A stretch of DNA of 64,000 nucleotides from Paucibacter sp. TC2R-5 (GTDB lineage Bacteria > Pseudomonadota > Gammaproteobacteria > Burkholderiales > Burkholderiaceae_C): the NCBI RefSeq assembly GCF_025717605.1, contig NZ_JAJIRQ010000006.1, positions 6,015 through 70,014 of the forward strand, written 5' to 3'. Shown here in pieces: positions 52,626 to 62,282 of the stretch. Numbering within the stretch: position 1 is the first letter of the stretch; every line of letters begins with the position of its first letter. Position numbers and translations under genes: made by a program. The notes under the pieces were generated by a model, which saw only the letters and a program-made list of their open reading frames with translations, did no database searches and was not told where the DNA came from.

Positions 52626-52848
52626 GGGCATCCTCAAACGAGACTTCACTTCTGATCGGGGTCAACCCGAGATTCTAACGGACGGCATCGCCTATTCGCG
52701 GCGCCATCGTTACACCGATGTATTTTCACACGACAATGTCGGCGCTTTACGCAATCTAGGGCGGCCAATCATCATGCATACGACAAGCTGCTGAAGGAAT
52801 GTCCGTCCAATTACTCATCGGCCCCAGGGGCCTTCATCGGAGCGATTT

Positions 52849-53283
52849 ATGGGAATGTTGTCAGAATTCAGGGAATTTGCCGTCAAGGGCAATGTGGTTG
52901 ATCTGGCTGTGGGCGTGATCATCGGTGGCGCGTTTGGCAAGATTGTCGACTCCATCGTCAAGGACTTGATCATGCCGGTCATTGGCCGCATCGTCGGCGG
53001 TTTGGATTTCTCGAACTACTTCATCACCCTGGGCAGTATTCCGGCCGATTACAAGGGCCCCGCCACCTACGAAGCCCTCAGCAAGGCCGGCGTACCCCTT
53101 TTCGCCTACGGCAGCTTCATCACCGTGCTGCTGAACTTCATCATTCTGGCCTTCATCATTTTCATGATGATTCGGCAAATCAATCGCCTCAAACGAGCCG
53201 AGCCAGCAGCGCCCGAAGCTGCTGCCGTCACACCCGAAGACATCGTCTTGCTGCGCGAAATTCGGGATTCCTTGAAGCGCTAA
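52849..53283 (+). CDS. mscL: Large-conductance mechanosensitive channel MscL, 144 aa
   Basis: Pentameric inner-membrane channel that opens under osmotic down-shock. The first helix block is [20 protein letters not shown], then [20 protein letters not shown], and the second helix is [20 protein letters not shown]. The C-terminal bundle ends [11 protein letters not shown]. Length is normal. A GGAG site precedes the ATG. It is divergent from petA with 223 bases between; no terminator is evident downstream. Confidence 0.97.
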   Translation: MGMLSEFREFAVKGNVVDLAVGVIIGGAFGKIVDSIVKDLIMPVIGRIVGGLDFSNYFITLGSIPADYKGPATYEALSKAGVPLFAYGSFITVLLNFIILAFIIFMMIRQINRLKRAEPAAPEAAAVTPEDIVLLREIRDSLKR

Positions 53284-53461
53284 GCAGGGGTCACCATTGG
53301 CGGCCACATGTGTAAGTGAAAGTTTCAGCGCAATAAGGCGTTAGCTAATTGACACGTGGGGCCTGCCAACGCGCTGAACCAAGCCCCGGCGGGCGATATA
53401 AGCTCGATAATTGCTGCTATAGACTGTGGCAATCAAGCTACAAAGATCGCCCACCGACCCC

Positions 53462-55975
53462 ATGAATGCGCCCGAACTCAGCCGACTGAACCCTCATCTG
53501 GAAGCCGCCGTCCAGCGCGTTCGCACGGCAGGTGACCAAGCGGCCGAACGCTGCGCGGAAGGTTTGGGACTGTCAGCTCTCTCTGCCGGGCAAGTGAAAC
53601 GCCGCGAAGCACTGTTGGCGGCGCAGTATTTGTTCCGTAAACAGCAGGCCTTGTTTGGTCAGCAGTTCTACTTGTCGCTGCGCACGCAGTTGGACCAGGA
53701 GCAAACCGTCAAAGCGGGCGCTCGGCCTACTGGCAAGAAGGACTGGGGTGAGCTGTCCTTGATGGATGACGAGCAGGTCGACGCTCTGGTAGTGGGCGAC
53801 CGCATCGGCCTGGCCATCGGGCATCAAAGCGAGTGGGAGTTGCGCGAGGTCGAGTCCTATATGGGAGGCCTGAGCATCGGAGAGCGCAATCCACTGCGCC
53901 CCGAATTGATCGGCCAGGCCTTGCTGACCGCCGTTCAGGCGGTCACCGACGAGGCCGACACCCGGCAAATCCTGATCGATGAATTGACCCGCGCCTTGGC
54001 ACAGGAAATGCGCGTTTGCTACGCCGATATTGCCGAGTTGTTCCGCAACCGAGGCCTGCGCCCGCAAGACTTACGCGTTAGAGGCTCCGAGGCCAGCCCA
54101 TCCAGCCGCGCGCATGGACTATCGGCGCACAGCCAAGCAGGCGCGCTGGACGAAGGGGTCAGCACCGGCGGCGGCAGATTTGGCAGCTCGGGACATGGCG
54201 GCGGGACTTTCGGTGGACATGGTGACGGTCACAGCAGAGGTCACAGCAGCGGCTACAACAGTGGTCATGGCAGCGGACATAGCACCGGCTTTGGCGGTGG
54301 CGGTGGCGGTGGCGGTGGCGGTCAGTTTGGCGGCGGGCCGCAAGGCTACACAGCCCAAGGCTCGGGCGGCCTGGGCGCCGTCGATGCTCAGCTGATGGAC
54401 TTGTTGCGCCGCTTGGCCCAAGTGCCAGCCGGGCCAGCCGGCCCAGGTGGTGCAGGACCGGCCGGCTGGGCCACCACCGGCGACAACCCAGCGGGCGACG
54501 GCTACGCTCAGCCAGTCGATCTGGCCAACAGCGCTCGCTGGAGCGAAGACTTCAGCGCCTCCAGCTGGCAAGGCGCGGCACCACCCAATTTGATCCATCT
54601 GCACCGAGAGGAGCTGCGCGAAGCAGCCACCGGCCGCCTTGATCACATGGTGATCGACGTCGTCAGCAGTCTGTTTGATCAAGTGCTGTCCGACCCCAAA
54701 GTGCCGCCACAGATGGCGCGGCTGCTGGCCAGCCTGCAACTGCCGGTCTTGCGGGCAGCACTGGGTGATCAGACCTTCTTCTCGTCCCGCCGCCATCCGG
54801 TACGCCGCTTCATCAACCGCATGGCATCGCTCGCCTGTGCCTTCGACGACTTTAGCGAAGACCCCGGGCTGGCCTTCTTGGCCCATGTGCGGGAACTGGT
54901 GCAGGAAGTTGCTAACGGCGACTTCGACCGCATGGATGTTTACGAGAGCAAGCTCGATGCGCTCGAACAGTTCATTGCAGAGCAGGTCGGCAAGGCGCTT
55001 AGCTCACAAGGGGATGCCGCCGCCCTGCTGGCTCGTAAAGAAGTTGATCTGCGCCTGCAGCAGATGTATGCGAAGCAGCTGCAATCCGCCTTGACGCCAG
55101 TCGCCATGCCGGACTTCATCCGCGACTTTTTGTCGCAGGCCTGGAGTCAGGTCATTGTGCTGGTCAGCCGCGACAGCGCCAGCGCGCCGGAGCGCACGCA
55201 ACGCATCAGGCAATTTGGCCGCGACTTGGTCATGAGTGTGCAGCCCAAGGCCGGCACGGCGCAAAGACAGCTCTTTTTAGGCGCCCTACCCAAGCTGATG
55301 CAAACCCTCAACGAAGGCCTGGATTTGATCGCCTGGCCCGAGCCTGCTCGCAACGCCTTTTTCGGTCAGTTGCTGCCCGCCCATGCCGAATCACTGAAGG
55401 GCCAGGCCCTCAGCGCGCTCGAAGCCAATTTGCTTTCCAAGCAACTCGACGGCGTTTTCGGCAGCGCGCCACCGGCCGAACAAGATTTAGGTGCCGATAG
55501 CGTGGGCGCAATGCCTCAAGATGCCGACCTGTCGGCGCGCTTGAGTGCCGCCGAGGCCACGTCGCTGGGCCTGATCAAAGAGTCCGGCGTTGATTGGTCG
55601 GGTGAAATCGACATCGATCTGAGCGCCGACGCGCCCTTGCAAGCCGTGGACATCAGCATCGAGGGCCTGCCAGCCTCTACTGATGCCCCCGAACCCAGCG
55701 AAGGCGAGTTGCTGATCGAACATCTGCAACTGGGCTTTGCCTATCAAATGCATACCGGCGACCGCTGGCACAAGGTAAGACTGGCCCATATCAGCGCCGG
55801 CCGCAGCTTCTTCATCTTCACACAAGGCGCCAAGCATCAGGAAACAGTCACCATGACGGCGCGCATGCTCAAACGTTTGTGCGAGGCTAAGCGCATGCGC
55901 GCGTTTGAAAACGCCTACCTGATGGAGCGGGCCATCTCCCGTGCGCGTAAACAGTTAGCAGCCATCAAGGTCTGA
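53462..55975 (+). CDS. DUF1631 family protein with Gly/His-rich repeat, 837 aa
   Basis: Large cytoplasmic protein of the DUF1631 family, of unknown function and mostly betaproteobacterial. The N-terminal part (1-210) is helical with ALLAAQYLFRKQQALFGQQF and the family-typical LSLMDDEQVDALVVGDRI. Residues about 236-295 form a low-complexity Gly/Ser/His stretch, and another Gly/Pro/Ala-rich part runs to 345. The main helical body follows (DHMVIDVVSSLFDQVL, PVRRFINRMASLACAFDD). The last about 100 residues resemble a PilZ-like beta domain. The start at 53462 is chosen over upstream GTG/TTG codons. No partner gene is obvious. Confidence 0.82.
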   Translation: MNAPELSRLNPHLEAAVQRVRTAGDQAAERCAEGLGLSALSAGQVKRREALLAAQYLFRKQQALFGQQFYLSLRTQLDQEQTVKAGARPTGKKDWGELSLMDDEQVDALVVGDRIGLAIGHQSEWELREVESYMGGLSIGERNPLRPELIGQALLTAVQAVTDEADTRQILIDELTRALAQEMRVCYADIAELFRNRGLRPQDLRVRGSEASPSSRAHGLSAHSQAGALDEGVSTGGGRFGSSGHGGGTFGGHGDGHSRGHSSGYNSGHGSGHSTGFGGGGGGGGGGQFGGGPQGYTAQGSGGLGAVDAQLMDLLRRLAQVPAGPAGPGGAGPAGWATTGDNPAGDGYAQPVDLANSARWSEDFSASSWQGAAPPNLIHLHREELREAATGRLDHMVIDVVSSLFDQVLSDPKVPPQMARLLASLQLPVLRAALGDQTFFSSRRHPVRRFINRMASLACAFDDFSEDPGLAFLAHVRELVQEVANGDFDRMDVYESKLDALEQFIAEQVGKALSSQGDAAALLARKEVDLRLQQMYAKQLQSALTPVAMPDFIRDFLSQAWSQVIVLVSRDSASAPERTQRIRQFGRDLVMSVQPKAGTAQRQLFLGALPKLMQTLNEGLDLIAWPEPARNAFFGQLLPAHAESLKGQALSALEANLLSKQLDGVFGSAPPAEQDLGADSVGAMPQDADLSARLSAAEATSLGLIKESGVDWSGEIDIDLSADAPLQAVDISIEGLPASTDAPEPSEGELLIEHLQLGFAYQMHTGDRWHKVRLAHISAGRSFFIFTQGAKHQETVTMTARMLKRLCEAKRMRAFENAYLMERAISRARKQLAAIKV
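54214..54322 (+). repeat. Imperfect Gly/His/Ser-coding repeat ending in a GGCGGT hexamer array
   Basis: A series of GGTCAC/GGACAT-AGC-type units codes for GHS-like tripeptides (54214-54290), followed by five exact GGCGGT copies (54293-54322) that code for ten glycines. All units are multiples of three, so slippage would change length without breaking the frame. Confidence 0.85.
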
Positions 55976-56002
55976 ACCCGCGCCGGTCAGCGCGCAGCCC
56001 GT

Positions 56003-57037
56003 TCAGGGCAATAACTGGCAAGCCATGCGCAGCGCCGCCTTGAAGCTGGCGGGGTCGGCACGGCCGCTGCCGGCCAAATCAAAGGCGGTGCCATGATCCG
56101 GGCTGGTGCGCACAAAAGGCAGGCCCAAGGTCACATTGACGCCTTGCTCAACGCCCAGGTACTTGACCGGGATCAGCCCGTGGTCATGGGTCATGGCCAC
56201 CACCACATCGAACTCGCCCGGGTGCGCGGCGCTGTGGCGTGCGCGCATGAACACGGTGTCGGGCGCGAACGGGCCAGTGGCGTCTAGACCCTCTGCACGC
56301 GCCCGCGCAATGGCCGGCGCAATATGCAGAATTTCTTCATCTCCGAACAAGCCCCCCTCACCCGCGTGAGGATTCAATCCGGCCACCGCAATGCGCGGCG
56401 CGGCGATGCCGAAACGCAGCAACGCCGCCTGCGCGATCCGCAAGGTTTCCAGCACGCGGTCGGCATTGATCAAGTCGATGGCGCGCCGCAGCGCGCAGTG
56501 AATCGTCACCAACACCACCCGCAACTCATCATTGGCCAACATCATGCGCACGGGCAGCGCTGCGCCGCCGCCGGCAGCCAGCGCCTGCAGCATCTCCGTG
56601 TGGCCCGGATAGCCTATGCCTGCCGCATGCAAGGCCTCCTTGTGGATGGGCGCCGTCACCAAGGCATCGGCCGAGCCCGCTTGTATGGCACCCACAGCCG
56701 CCTCGATGCACAGGGCAGCTGCCGCGCCCGCCTTCGCATCAATCTGCCCGATGGCGCAATCCAGCAGCCCCTGGGGCAAGCCCTCGGGCTGCCATACCGC
56801 CACACAGTTCGGCGGCAGATCGCCCAACTCTTGCAGTGAAGTCAGGCGCAGCAAAGGCCGCTGCACGCCCGCCCAAGTCATCGCGCGGCGCATCACTGCA
56901 ACATCGCCGACCACACAGAGCTGCGCGACCATGCCCGGCTCCGGACGGCCCAGCGCCATGGCGACAATCTCCGGTCCAATGCCGCACAGATCACCCATGG
57001 TGACCAAGACCCGCTTATTCGCCTGTACCTTGCTCAT
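56003..57037 (-). CDS. pdxA: 4-hydroxythreonine-4-phosphate dehydrogenase, 344 aa
   Basis: NAD-dependent enzyme of pyridoxal phosphate synthesis. Family motifs are MGDLCGIGPEIVAMAL at the N-terminus, DALVTAPIHKEALHAAGIGYPGHTEML in consecutive blocks with the metal-binding His, GLNPHAGEGGLFGDEE, and FDVVVAMTHDHGLIPVKYLG. A C-terminal HGTAFDLAGSGRADPAS completes the signature. Its start overlaps the nif3 stop by ATGA, so the two are coupled. It is convergent with DUF1631. Confidence 0.96.
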   Translation of the reverse strand: MSKVQANKRVLVTMGDLCGIGPEIVAMALGRPEPGMVAQLCVVGDVAVMRRAMTWAGVQRPLLRLTSLQELGDLPPNCVAVWQPEGLPQGLLDCAIGQIDAKAGAAAALCIEAAVGAIQAGSADALVTAPIHKEALHAAGIGYPGHTEMLQALAAGGGAALPVRMMLANDELRVVLVTIHCALRRAIDLINADRVLETLRIAQAALLRFGIAAPRIAVAGLNPHAGEGGLFGDEEILHIAPAIARARAEGLDATGPFAPDTVFMRARHSAAHPGEFDVVVAMTHDHGLIPVKYLGVEQGVNVTLGLPFVRTSPDHGTAFDLAGSGRADPASFKAALRMACQLLP

Positions 57038-57783
57038 GCCGGGTTCGCAATATCGATAAATTGCTGAGTCACGCCCAACTCGCTCGCCAGGTGAGCGGCC
57101 AGGGCCTGCACGCCATAGCGCTCGGTCGCATGATGACCGGCGGCTACAAAAGCCACCCCGGTCTCGGCCGCCAAATGGGCTTGCGGCTCGGAGATTTCAC
57201 CGGTCACAAACACATCAACGCCGGCCGCGATGGCCGCCTCGAAATAGCTCTGCGCGCCACCCGAGCACCAGCCAAGCCGCCGCAAGGGGCGACCATCACC
57301 GGGAGCAGCCAGCACCGTCCGCCCCAACTGGCGCTCCAGATGCGAGCTCAATTCGAGCAGGCTTTGGGGTGCAGCGAGACTGCCCGCAAAACCCAAGTCT
57401 TGCTCGCCAAAACGCGCATCCGCTTGCCAATCCATCAGCCGTCCGAGTTGCGCGTTATTGCCGTATTCGGCGTGCGCATCCAGCGGCAAATGATAGGCAA
57501 ACAAATTGACATCGGCTGCCAACAAGCGCGCCAGGCGCTGCTTCATCCAGCCGGTGACGCGACCATCCTGGCCGCGCCAGAACAAGCCATGGTGGACCAA
57601 AATCGCATCGGCGCCGGCGGCGATCGCGGCCTCGATCAGGCCCAGGCTGGCGGTGACCCCGCAGACGATGTGCCGAATCTCAGACCGGCCCTCGACCTGC
57701 AAGCCATTCGGCCCATAATCCTTGAACCGGTCGACCTCCAGCAGGCGTTTCAGATGGAGATCGATGACGTGGCGTTGAGGCAT
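57034..57783 (-). CDS. Nif3-like dinuclear metal centre protein (YbgI family), 249 aa
   Basis: Hexameric ring protein that binds two metal ions; GTP cyclohydrolase I type 2-like fold, function not settled. Metal ligands are found in ILVHHGLFWRG (HxxH-type), LFAYHLPLDAH and the C-terminal VAAGHHATERYGV. FKDYGPNGLQVEGR opens the family signature. The start at 57783 is chosen; upstream sequence in frame overlaps the divergent protease and lacks family character. It is coupled to pdxA by a 4-base overlap, and its start lies only 15 bases from the opposite start of the protease. Confidence 0.9.
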   Translation of the reverse strand: MPQRHVIDLHLKRLLEVDRFKDYGPNGLQVEGRSEIRHIVCGVTASLGLIEAAIAAGADAILVHHGLFWRGQDGRVTGWMKQRLARLLAADVNLFAYHLPLDAHAEYGNNAQLGRLMDWQADARFGEQDLGFAGSLAAPQSLLELSSHLERQLGRTVLAAPGDGRPLRRLGWCSGGAQSYFEAAIAAGVDVFVTGEISEPQAHLAAETGVAFVAAGHHATERYGVQALAAHLASELGVTQQFIDIANPA

Positions 57784-57798
57784 AGGGAGACTTTGAGA

Positions 57799-59001
57799 GT
57801 GCGTAAGCTTTGGTTGATTTTCGCTCAGACCACGACCGTGGCGATGGCCATTCTTTTTGTGCTGAGCACACTCAAGCCCGAATGGCTGCGCCCGGCCGCG
57901 AGCGCCAACTTGCCCGCCTTCAATCAAGCAGCCCTGTCCGCCGCCTACCCGCCCGCCACCGCAGCCAGCAGCGGCCAGCGCGCCGGCTACAGCATGGCCT
58001 CCCGGCGCGCCGCGCCCGCAGTCGTCAGCATCACGGCCAGCAAGGCGCCGCCGCGCAATAGCGAAGCCCAAGACCCCTGGTTCAGGTTCCACTTCGGTCA
58101 ACGCGGTCGAGGCAAAGAGGCGATGCGCCCGCAAACTGGCCTGGGCTCGGGCGTGATCGTCTCGGCCGACGGTTATTTACTGACCAACAACCATGTAGTC
58201 GAGGGCGCGTCCGACATCGAGGTGATGTTGACCGATGGCCGCCAAGCGCGCGCCGCGCTGGTCGGCACCGACCCTGAAAGCGATCTGGCGGTGCTGAAGA
58301 TCGAGCTCGAGCGCCTGCCCGTGATCCACCTTGGCACGGCCGACAGCCTTCAGGTCGGCGATGTGGTGCTGGCCATTGGCAACCCCTTCAATGTCGGGCA
58401 GACGGTGACTTCGGGCATCGTCAGCGCCCTTGGGCGCAGTCAGCTGGGCATCAACACCTTCGAGAATTTCATTCAAACCGATGCGGCCATCAACCCCGGC
58501 AACTCGGGTGGTGCGCTGGTCGATGTGGACGGCAATTTGGTCGGCATCAACACCGCCATCTACTCGCGCAACGGCGGCAGCCTCGGCATCGGTTTCGCCA
58601 TTCCCATCAGCTCGGCGCGCCTGGTGATGGACGCCTTGCTGCGTGACGGTCAGGTCGCTCGGGGCTGGATAGGCGTGCAAACCCGTGAGCTCACGCCCGA
58701 GTTCGCCGAAGCCTTCAAGCTGCCGCTGGTGTCGGGCGTGCTGATCAGCGGCGTGCTGGCCAATGCACCGGCCGCCAAGGCCGGCGTCAAGCCAGGCGAT
58801 GTGTTGACCAAGGTTGGAGGCACCGCCGTGCAAAGCCCGGCTCAATTGCTGGCGGCTGTGGCCGCGCTACCGCCCTTGAAGCCGGCGACGCTGGCGGTTC
58901 AGCGCGGCGAGCGGCAGATGGAGATCGAAGTGATGATCGGGCAGCGGCCCAAGCCACCGACGCAGGTTCAGCAGCTAGAGGGTCCGGGCGGCGAGCGCTG
59001 A
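57799..59001 (+). CDS. DegS/HhoB-like periplasmic trypsin-type serine protease with one PDZ domain, 400 aa
   Basis: Envelope quality-control protease. One N-terminal helix (LWLIFAQTTTVAMAILFVL) anchors it in the inner membrane. The catalytic triad is His in LTNNHVVEGASD, Asp in DPESDLAVLKI and Ser in INPGNSGGALVD. A single PDZ domain occupies about residues 285-385 (GWIGVQTRELTPEFAEAF, AKAGVKPGDVLTKVGG). One PDZ and a membrane anchor favour DegS/AlgW over DegP. The start is most likely GTG 57799; TTG 57793 is an alternative and both have a GGGAG-like site. The gene lies tail-to-tail with tatC. Confidence 0.9.
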   Translation: MRKLWLIFAQTTTVAMAILFVLSTLKPEWLRPAASANLPAFNQAALSAAYPPATAASSGQRAGYSMASRRAAPAVVSITASKAPPRNSEAQDPWFRFHFGQRGRGKEAMRPQTGLGSGVIVSADGYLLTNNHVVEGASDIEVMLTDGRQARAALVGTDPESDLAVLKIELERLPVIHLGTADSLQVGDVVLAIGNPFNVGQTVTSGIVSALGRSQLGINTFENFIQTDAAINPGNSGGALVDVDGNLVGINTAIYSRNGGSLGIGFAIPISSARLVMDALLRDGQVARGWIGVQTRELTPEFAEAFKLPLVSGVLISGVLANAPAAKAGVKPGDVLTKVGGTAVQSPAQLLAAVAALPPLKPATLAVQRGERQMEIEVMIGQRPKPPTQVQQLEGPGGER

Positions 59002-59011
59002 GCGCAAGGAC

Positions 59012-59788
59012 TCAGGTGCCTTCGTCCGGCGCCTTGGAGTATTGATTGAAATAGCCGGCCGCGAAGACGCCAAGCTCATACAAGATGCACATCGGTATCG
59101 CCAGCGCCAGCTGCGACACCACATCGGGCGGCGTGATGATGGCGGCAATCACGAAGGCCAGGACGATGAAGTAGCCGCGAAACTCGCGCAACTTCTCGAC
59201 CGTCACCAAACCCATGCGGACCAGCAAGACCACCACCACCGGCACCTCGAATGCCGCGCCGAAGGCGATGAACATCGACATCACAAAGCTCAGATAGGCC
59301 TCGATATCGGGCGCTGCGGTGATGCTTTTGGGCGCAAAGCTCTGGATGAATTTGAAAACCTGCCCGAACACGAAGAAGTAGCAAAACGCCACGCCTATGA
59401 AGAACAGCACGGTGCTGGAAAACACCAAGGGCAGCACCAGACGTTTTTCATGCGAGTACAGGCCAGGCGCCACAAAAGCCCAGATTTGGTACAGCACGAT
59501 AGGCAAGGCGATCAAAAAGGCCGCCATCAAGGTGATCTTCAAAGGCACCAAAAAAGGCGAAATCACATTCGTGGCGATCAGCGTCGAGCCGGCCGGCAAC
59601 TGCGCGACCAGCGGCGCGGCCAGCATGTCGTACAGGGCCGAGGGACCGGGGAAAAAGGCCAAGACACCAAAGGCAATCGCCACGGCAATCGACGCCCGCA
59701 CCAAGCGGTCACGCAGTTCGATCAGGTGGGAGACAAAGGGTTGTTCCGTGCCGGCGAGTTCATCGTCCGGTTTGCTGTCATTGCTCAT
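59012..59788 (-). CDS. tatC: Sec-independent protein translocase TatC, 258 aa
   Basis: Integral subunit with six helices that recognises twin-arginine signal peptides. The start FVSHLIELRDRLVRASIAVA is diagnostic, followed by FIALPIVLYQIWAFVAPGLY and RLVLPLVFSSTVLFFIGVAF. FGAAFEVPVVVVLLVRMG and AFVIAAIITPPDVVSQ complete the pattern. It is the last gene of the tat operon, 29 bases after tatB. Confidence 0.97.
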   Translation of the reverse strand: MSNDSKPDDELAGTEQPFVSHLIELRDRLVRASIAVAIAFGVLAFFPGPSALYDMLAAPLVAQLPAGSTLIATNVISPFLVPLKITLMAAFLIALPIVLYQIWAFVAPGLYSHEKRLVLPLVFSSTVLFFIGVAFCYFFVFGQVFKFIQSFAPKSITAAPDIEAYLSFVMSMFIAFGAAFEVPVVVVLLVRMGLVTVEKLREFRGYFIVLAFVIAAIITPPDVVSQLALAIPMCILYELGVFAAGYFNQYSKAPDEGT

Positions 59789-59817
59789 GCGATGGGGTCG
59801 TCGTTATCTGGCTTGAT

Positions 59818-60330
59818 TCAAGGTGGGGTCGAACGACGTAACGCGGCGCCTGCAGGGCGATAACGAGCAACCCGCGCGGCACCGGACTGCGCATGCCTGC
59901 GCACGCCGAGCTGCTGCTTGTACCACTGCGGCGTAGCTCCTCGCTTCAAGCGCCAGTTCTTCTTGGGCCGCTTGTAAGCCGTGGCGCCAAAGGAGTTACC
60001 CTCGTAAGCATGGCTGCCAAGGTCGCCTCCAATGCTGTTGTCGCCGAGATCGGACCAGGTCTGCGCGAACGCTTGATTGGCACCGTCCACCTCTTGCTGA
60101 ACGGCCTGCCCCACATCGCGAGCGGCCGTTTCCATCTCGGTCTTCATTTTTTTGAGCTCTTCGAGCTCGATCGAGCGGCTCACCTCGGCCTTGACGTCAG
60201 ACACATAGCGCTGTGCCTTCCCGATCAAATGCCCGACGGTACGCGCCACCCTTGGCAGGCGCTCGGGACCGATGACGATCAGAGCCACTGCGCCAATCAG
60301 CGCCAGCTTGTCAAATCCGAAGTCAATCAT
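59818..60330 (-). CDS. tatB: Sec-independent protein translocase TatB, 170 aa
   Basis: Single-helix Tat subunit that works with TatC in signal recognition. The N-terminus [20 protein letters not shown] with [13 protein letters not shown] is typical of TatB. An amphipathic helix follows ([20 protein letters not shown]). The tail is long and basic ([20 protein letters not shown]), with a betaproteobacterial style. It lies 22 bases after tatA. Confidence 0.95.
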   Translation of the reverse strand: MIDFGFDKLALIGAVALIVIGPERLPRVARTVGHLIGKAQRYVSDVKAEVSRSIELEELKKMKTEMETAARDVGQAVQQEVDGANQAFAQTWSDLGDNSIGGDLGSHAYEGNSFGATAYKRPKKNWRLKRGATPQWYKQQLGVRRHAQSGAARVARYRPAGAALRRSTPP

Positions 60331-60352
60331 GCAGCGTCAGACCGGCAGTCCA

Positions 60353-60595
60353 TCAAGACTTGGTCTTGGCCTCGACGTCAACCGTGTTGCTGTCGGCCGT
60401 CTTGTTGCTGGTGACTTGTTGCGCAGGGGCAGTCGACGTCGGGGCCGCGTCTGCGCCACCGTCCTTCATGCCATCTTTAAAGCCCTTGACGGCACCGCCC
60501 AGATCGCTGCCGATGTTCTTGAGCTTTTTGGTGCCAAACACCAACACCACAATCACCAGCACGATCAGCCAGTGCCAAATACTAAACGAACCCAT
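60353..60595 (-). CDS. tatA: Sec-independent protein translocase TatA, 80 aa
   Basis: Pore-forming Tat subunit with one N-terminal helix ([17 protein letters not shown]) and the [20 protein letters not shown] amphipathic helix. The acidic/Thr-rich tail is normal. It is the first tat gene, 106 bases after hinT. Confidence 0.96.
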   Translation of the reverse strand: MGSFSIWHWLIVLVIVVLVFGTKKLKNIGSDLGGAVKGFKDGMKDGGADAAPTSTAPAQQVTSNKTADSNTVDVEAKTKS

Positions 60596-60701
60596 TATTC
60601 AACTCCTACAGACAATCTTGGCATTCTAGTTGGGCCACATGACAAATCGCCCCAGGGTGACATATGACGATGTCACAGATCAAAGCTTGCTAAATGCTTG
60701 G

Positions 60702-61049
60702 TCAGCCTTTCAACCAAGGGCGCGGCCCACCCATCACATGCATATGCAGGTGGTAGACCTCTTGGCCGCCATCGGGGCCGGTGTTGATGACGGTGCGAAA
60801 GCCATTCGTCACGCCCAGTTCCCGCATCAGCTTGGGCGCCAGCACCGCCATATGGCCCAGCAATAGCTGATGCTCAGGCCCCAAATCGCTCATCATCGCG
60901 ATGTGCTGCTTGGGCACGATCAGCACATGCACCGGCGCCCAAGGGTGGATGTCATGAAAGGCCAGCACCAACTCATCCTCGTAAGCCTTGCGGCTGGGGA
61001 TCTGGCCGGCGATGATTTTGCAGAACAGGCAATTGGGGTCGTGTGGCAT
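60702..61049 (-). CDS. hinT: HIT-family protein (HinT-type purine nucleoside phosphoramidase), 115 aa
   Basis: Hydrolyses AMP-N-linked substrates. The histidine triad motif is HLHMHVMGG, and the N-terminal CLFCKIIAGQIPSRKAYED and FHDIHPWAPVHVLIVPKQHI are typical. ATG 61049 fits the family start; the open frame upstream to 61079 begins with TTG. It lies between the DUF4870 membrane protein and tatA, a common arrangement in Burkholderiales. Confidence 0.95.
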   Translation of the reverse strand: MPHDPNCLFCKIIAGQIPSRKAYEDELVLAFHDIHPWAPVHVLIVPKQHIAMMSDLGPEHQLLLGHMAVLAPKLMRELGVTNGFRTVINTGPDGGQEVYHLHMHVMGGPRPWLKG

Positions 61050-61093
61050 GGCAGGAGACTCGTTTTGGGGGTCAAACAATCACAGTGCTCAGA

Positions 61094-61495
61094 TCAAGTC
61101 GGCATCGCCCGGCCGCCATTCATCGCTGTCCAGCCGCGCACGATGCGATACAGAAACCAGATCGACACCAGGGCCCAAGCTATCCAGCCCGGCACAAAAA
61201 GAAGCAAGAACAAGGGGCTGGTCAACGCATAGAGCACGCCCGCCCACCGCACACTGCGTAGGCGCCAGCTGAAATGCGAGGCCTGCCAACTGCCCTTTGC
61301 TTCATCGCGTTTGATCAGATCGATCAGCACAGCCACCAGCAACAAAAAGACGCTGGCCTGCACGCCGGGCAGCACCGCCCCCACCGCCACCACGGCATGC
61401 AGCAAGTAGCTCAGCACCCCCACGGTGTGCAGGCTGCGCTCGCGCGCGCCGTCCAAAACGACCGCGTTCTCCACCGACTCCTTGGCTTCAGTCAT
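61094..61495 (-). CDS. DUF4870-like small membrane protein, 133 aa
   Basis: Inner-membrane protein with three to four hydrophobic helices (residues about 25-48, 50-62, 80-115). The family pattern is [19 protein letters not shown], then [17 protein letters not shown], as in DUF4870 (Tic20-like). Function is unknown. It overlaps the hisE stop by 8 bases, so it is translated in the same operon between hisE and hinT. Confidence 0.85.
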   Translation of the reverse strand: MTEAKESVENAVVLDGARERSLHTVGVLSYLLHAVVAVGAVLPGVQASVFLLLVAVLIDLIKRDEAKGSWQASHFSWRLRSVRWAGVLYALTSPLFLLLFVPGWIAWALVSIWFLYRIVRGWTAMNGGRAMPT

Positions 61496-61862
61496 TCGGC
61501 TCTTCCTCTTGCGCCTTTGAGCGCTGGGCGAACTCTTGCAAGCCCGACAAACTCTCGCGACGGGCCAGTTCGGCCAGCACTTGCTCGGGCTTCAAACCAA
61601 AATGGCTCAGCGCGATGATGGAGTGAAACCACAAATCGGCCACTTCATAGAGCAGCTTTTGGGGGTCACCGTCCTTGGCCGCCATCACCGTTTCGGTCGC
61701 CTCCTCGCCGATTTTTTTCAAAATCGAATCCAAGCCCTTGTCGAACAGCTTGGCCACATAGCTGCTGGCGGGGTCGCCGCCATTGCCGGGCTTGCGTGAT
61801 TCGATCACGGCGGCGATGCGGGCCAAGGTGTTGTCACTGCCGACGCGCTGAATATCATTCAT
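61488..61862 (-). CDS. hisE: Phosphoribosyl-ATP diphosphatase, 124 aa
   Basis: Second step of histidine biosynthesis, forming phosphoribosyl-AMP. The MazG-like fold shows [33 protein letters not shown] and [19 protein letters not shown]. It is a separate gene from hisI (not fused as in enterobacteria) and overlaps it by ATGA. The C-terminus runs into the DUF4870 gene by 8 bases. Confidence 0.96.
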   Translation of the reverse strand: MNDIQRVGSDNTLARIAAVIESRKPGNGGDPASSYVAKLFDKGLDSILKKIGEEATETVMAAKDGDPQKLLYEVADLWFHSIIALSHFGLKPEQVLAELARRESLSGLQEFAQRSKAQEEEPND

Positions 61863-62260
61863 TTGTAAATTTGCTCAGGGTTCTTCAGCACCGGCTCGAC
61901 AGCCTGCCAGTTCGGCGCCGCGCCGCCCTGCTCCAGGCGTTGATAAAAACAGGAATGCCGTCCGGTGTGACAGGCAATGCCAGGTTGGTGGCCGTTCTGG
62001 GTGATTTTCAACAGCAGCACGTCGTTGTCGCAGTCGAGCCGCATCTCATGCACCGTCTGCGTGTGGCCGGACTCTTCGCCCTTGTGCCAGAGTTTGGCGC
62101 GCGAGCGGCTCCAATACACGGCCTCCCCGAGTTCCTGGGTGCGCGCCAGCGCGGCGCGGTTCATCCAGGCGAACATGACCACGTCCCCGCTCGCCCGCTC
62201 CTGCGCGATCACCGGCACTAGGCCGTCCGCATCCCACTTGATTTGATCCAACCAGTTCAT
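61859..62260 (-). CDS. hisI: Phosphoribosyl-AMP cyclohydrolase, 133 aa
   Basis: Third step of histidine biosynthesis. Metal-binding motifs are [14 protein letters not shown] and [32 protein letters not shown] and [20 protein letters not shown] are equally diagnostic in consecutive blocks. hisF, usually directly upstream, is not here; mutT lies 22 bases upstream instead, so the rest of the his operon is elsewhere. Confidence 0.97.
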   Translation of the reverse strand: MNWLDQIKWDADGLVPVIAQERASGDVVMFAWMNRAALARTQELGEAVYWSRSRAKLWHKGEESGHTQTVHEMRLDCDNDVLLLKITQNGHQPGIACHTGRHSCFYQRLEQGGAAPNWQAVEPVLKNPEQIYK

Positions 62261-62282
62261 GAGCTTCAGTGTAGTTGAGGGG

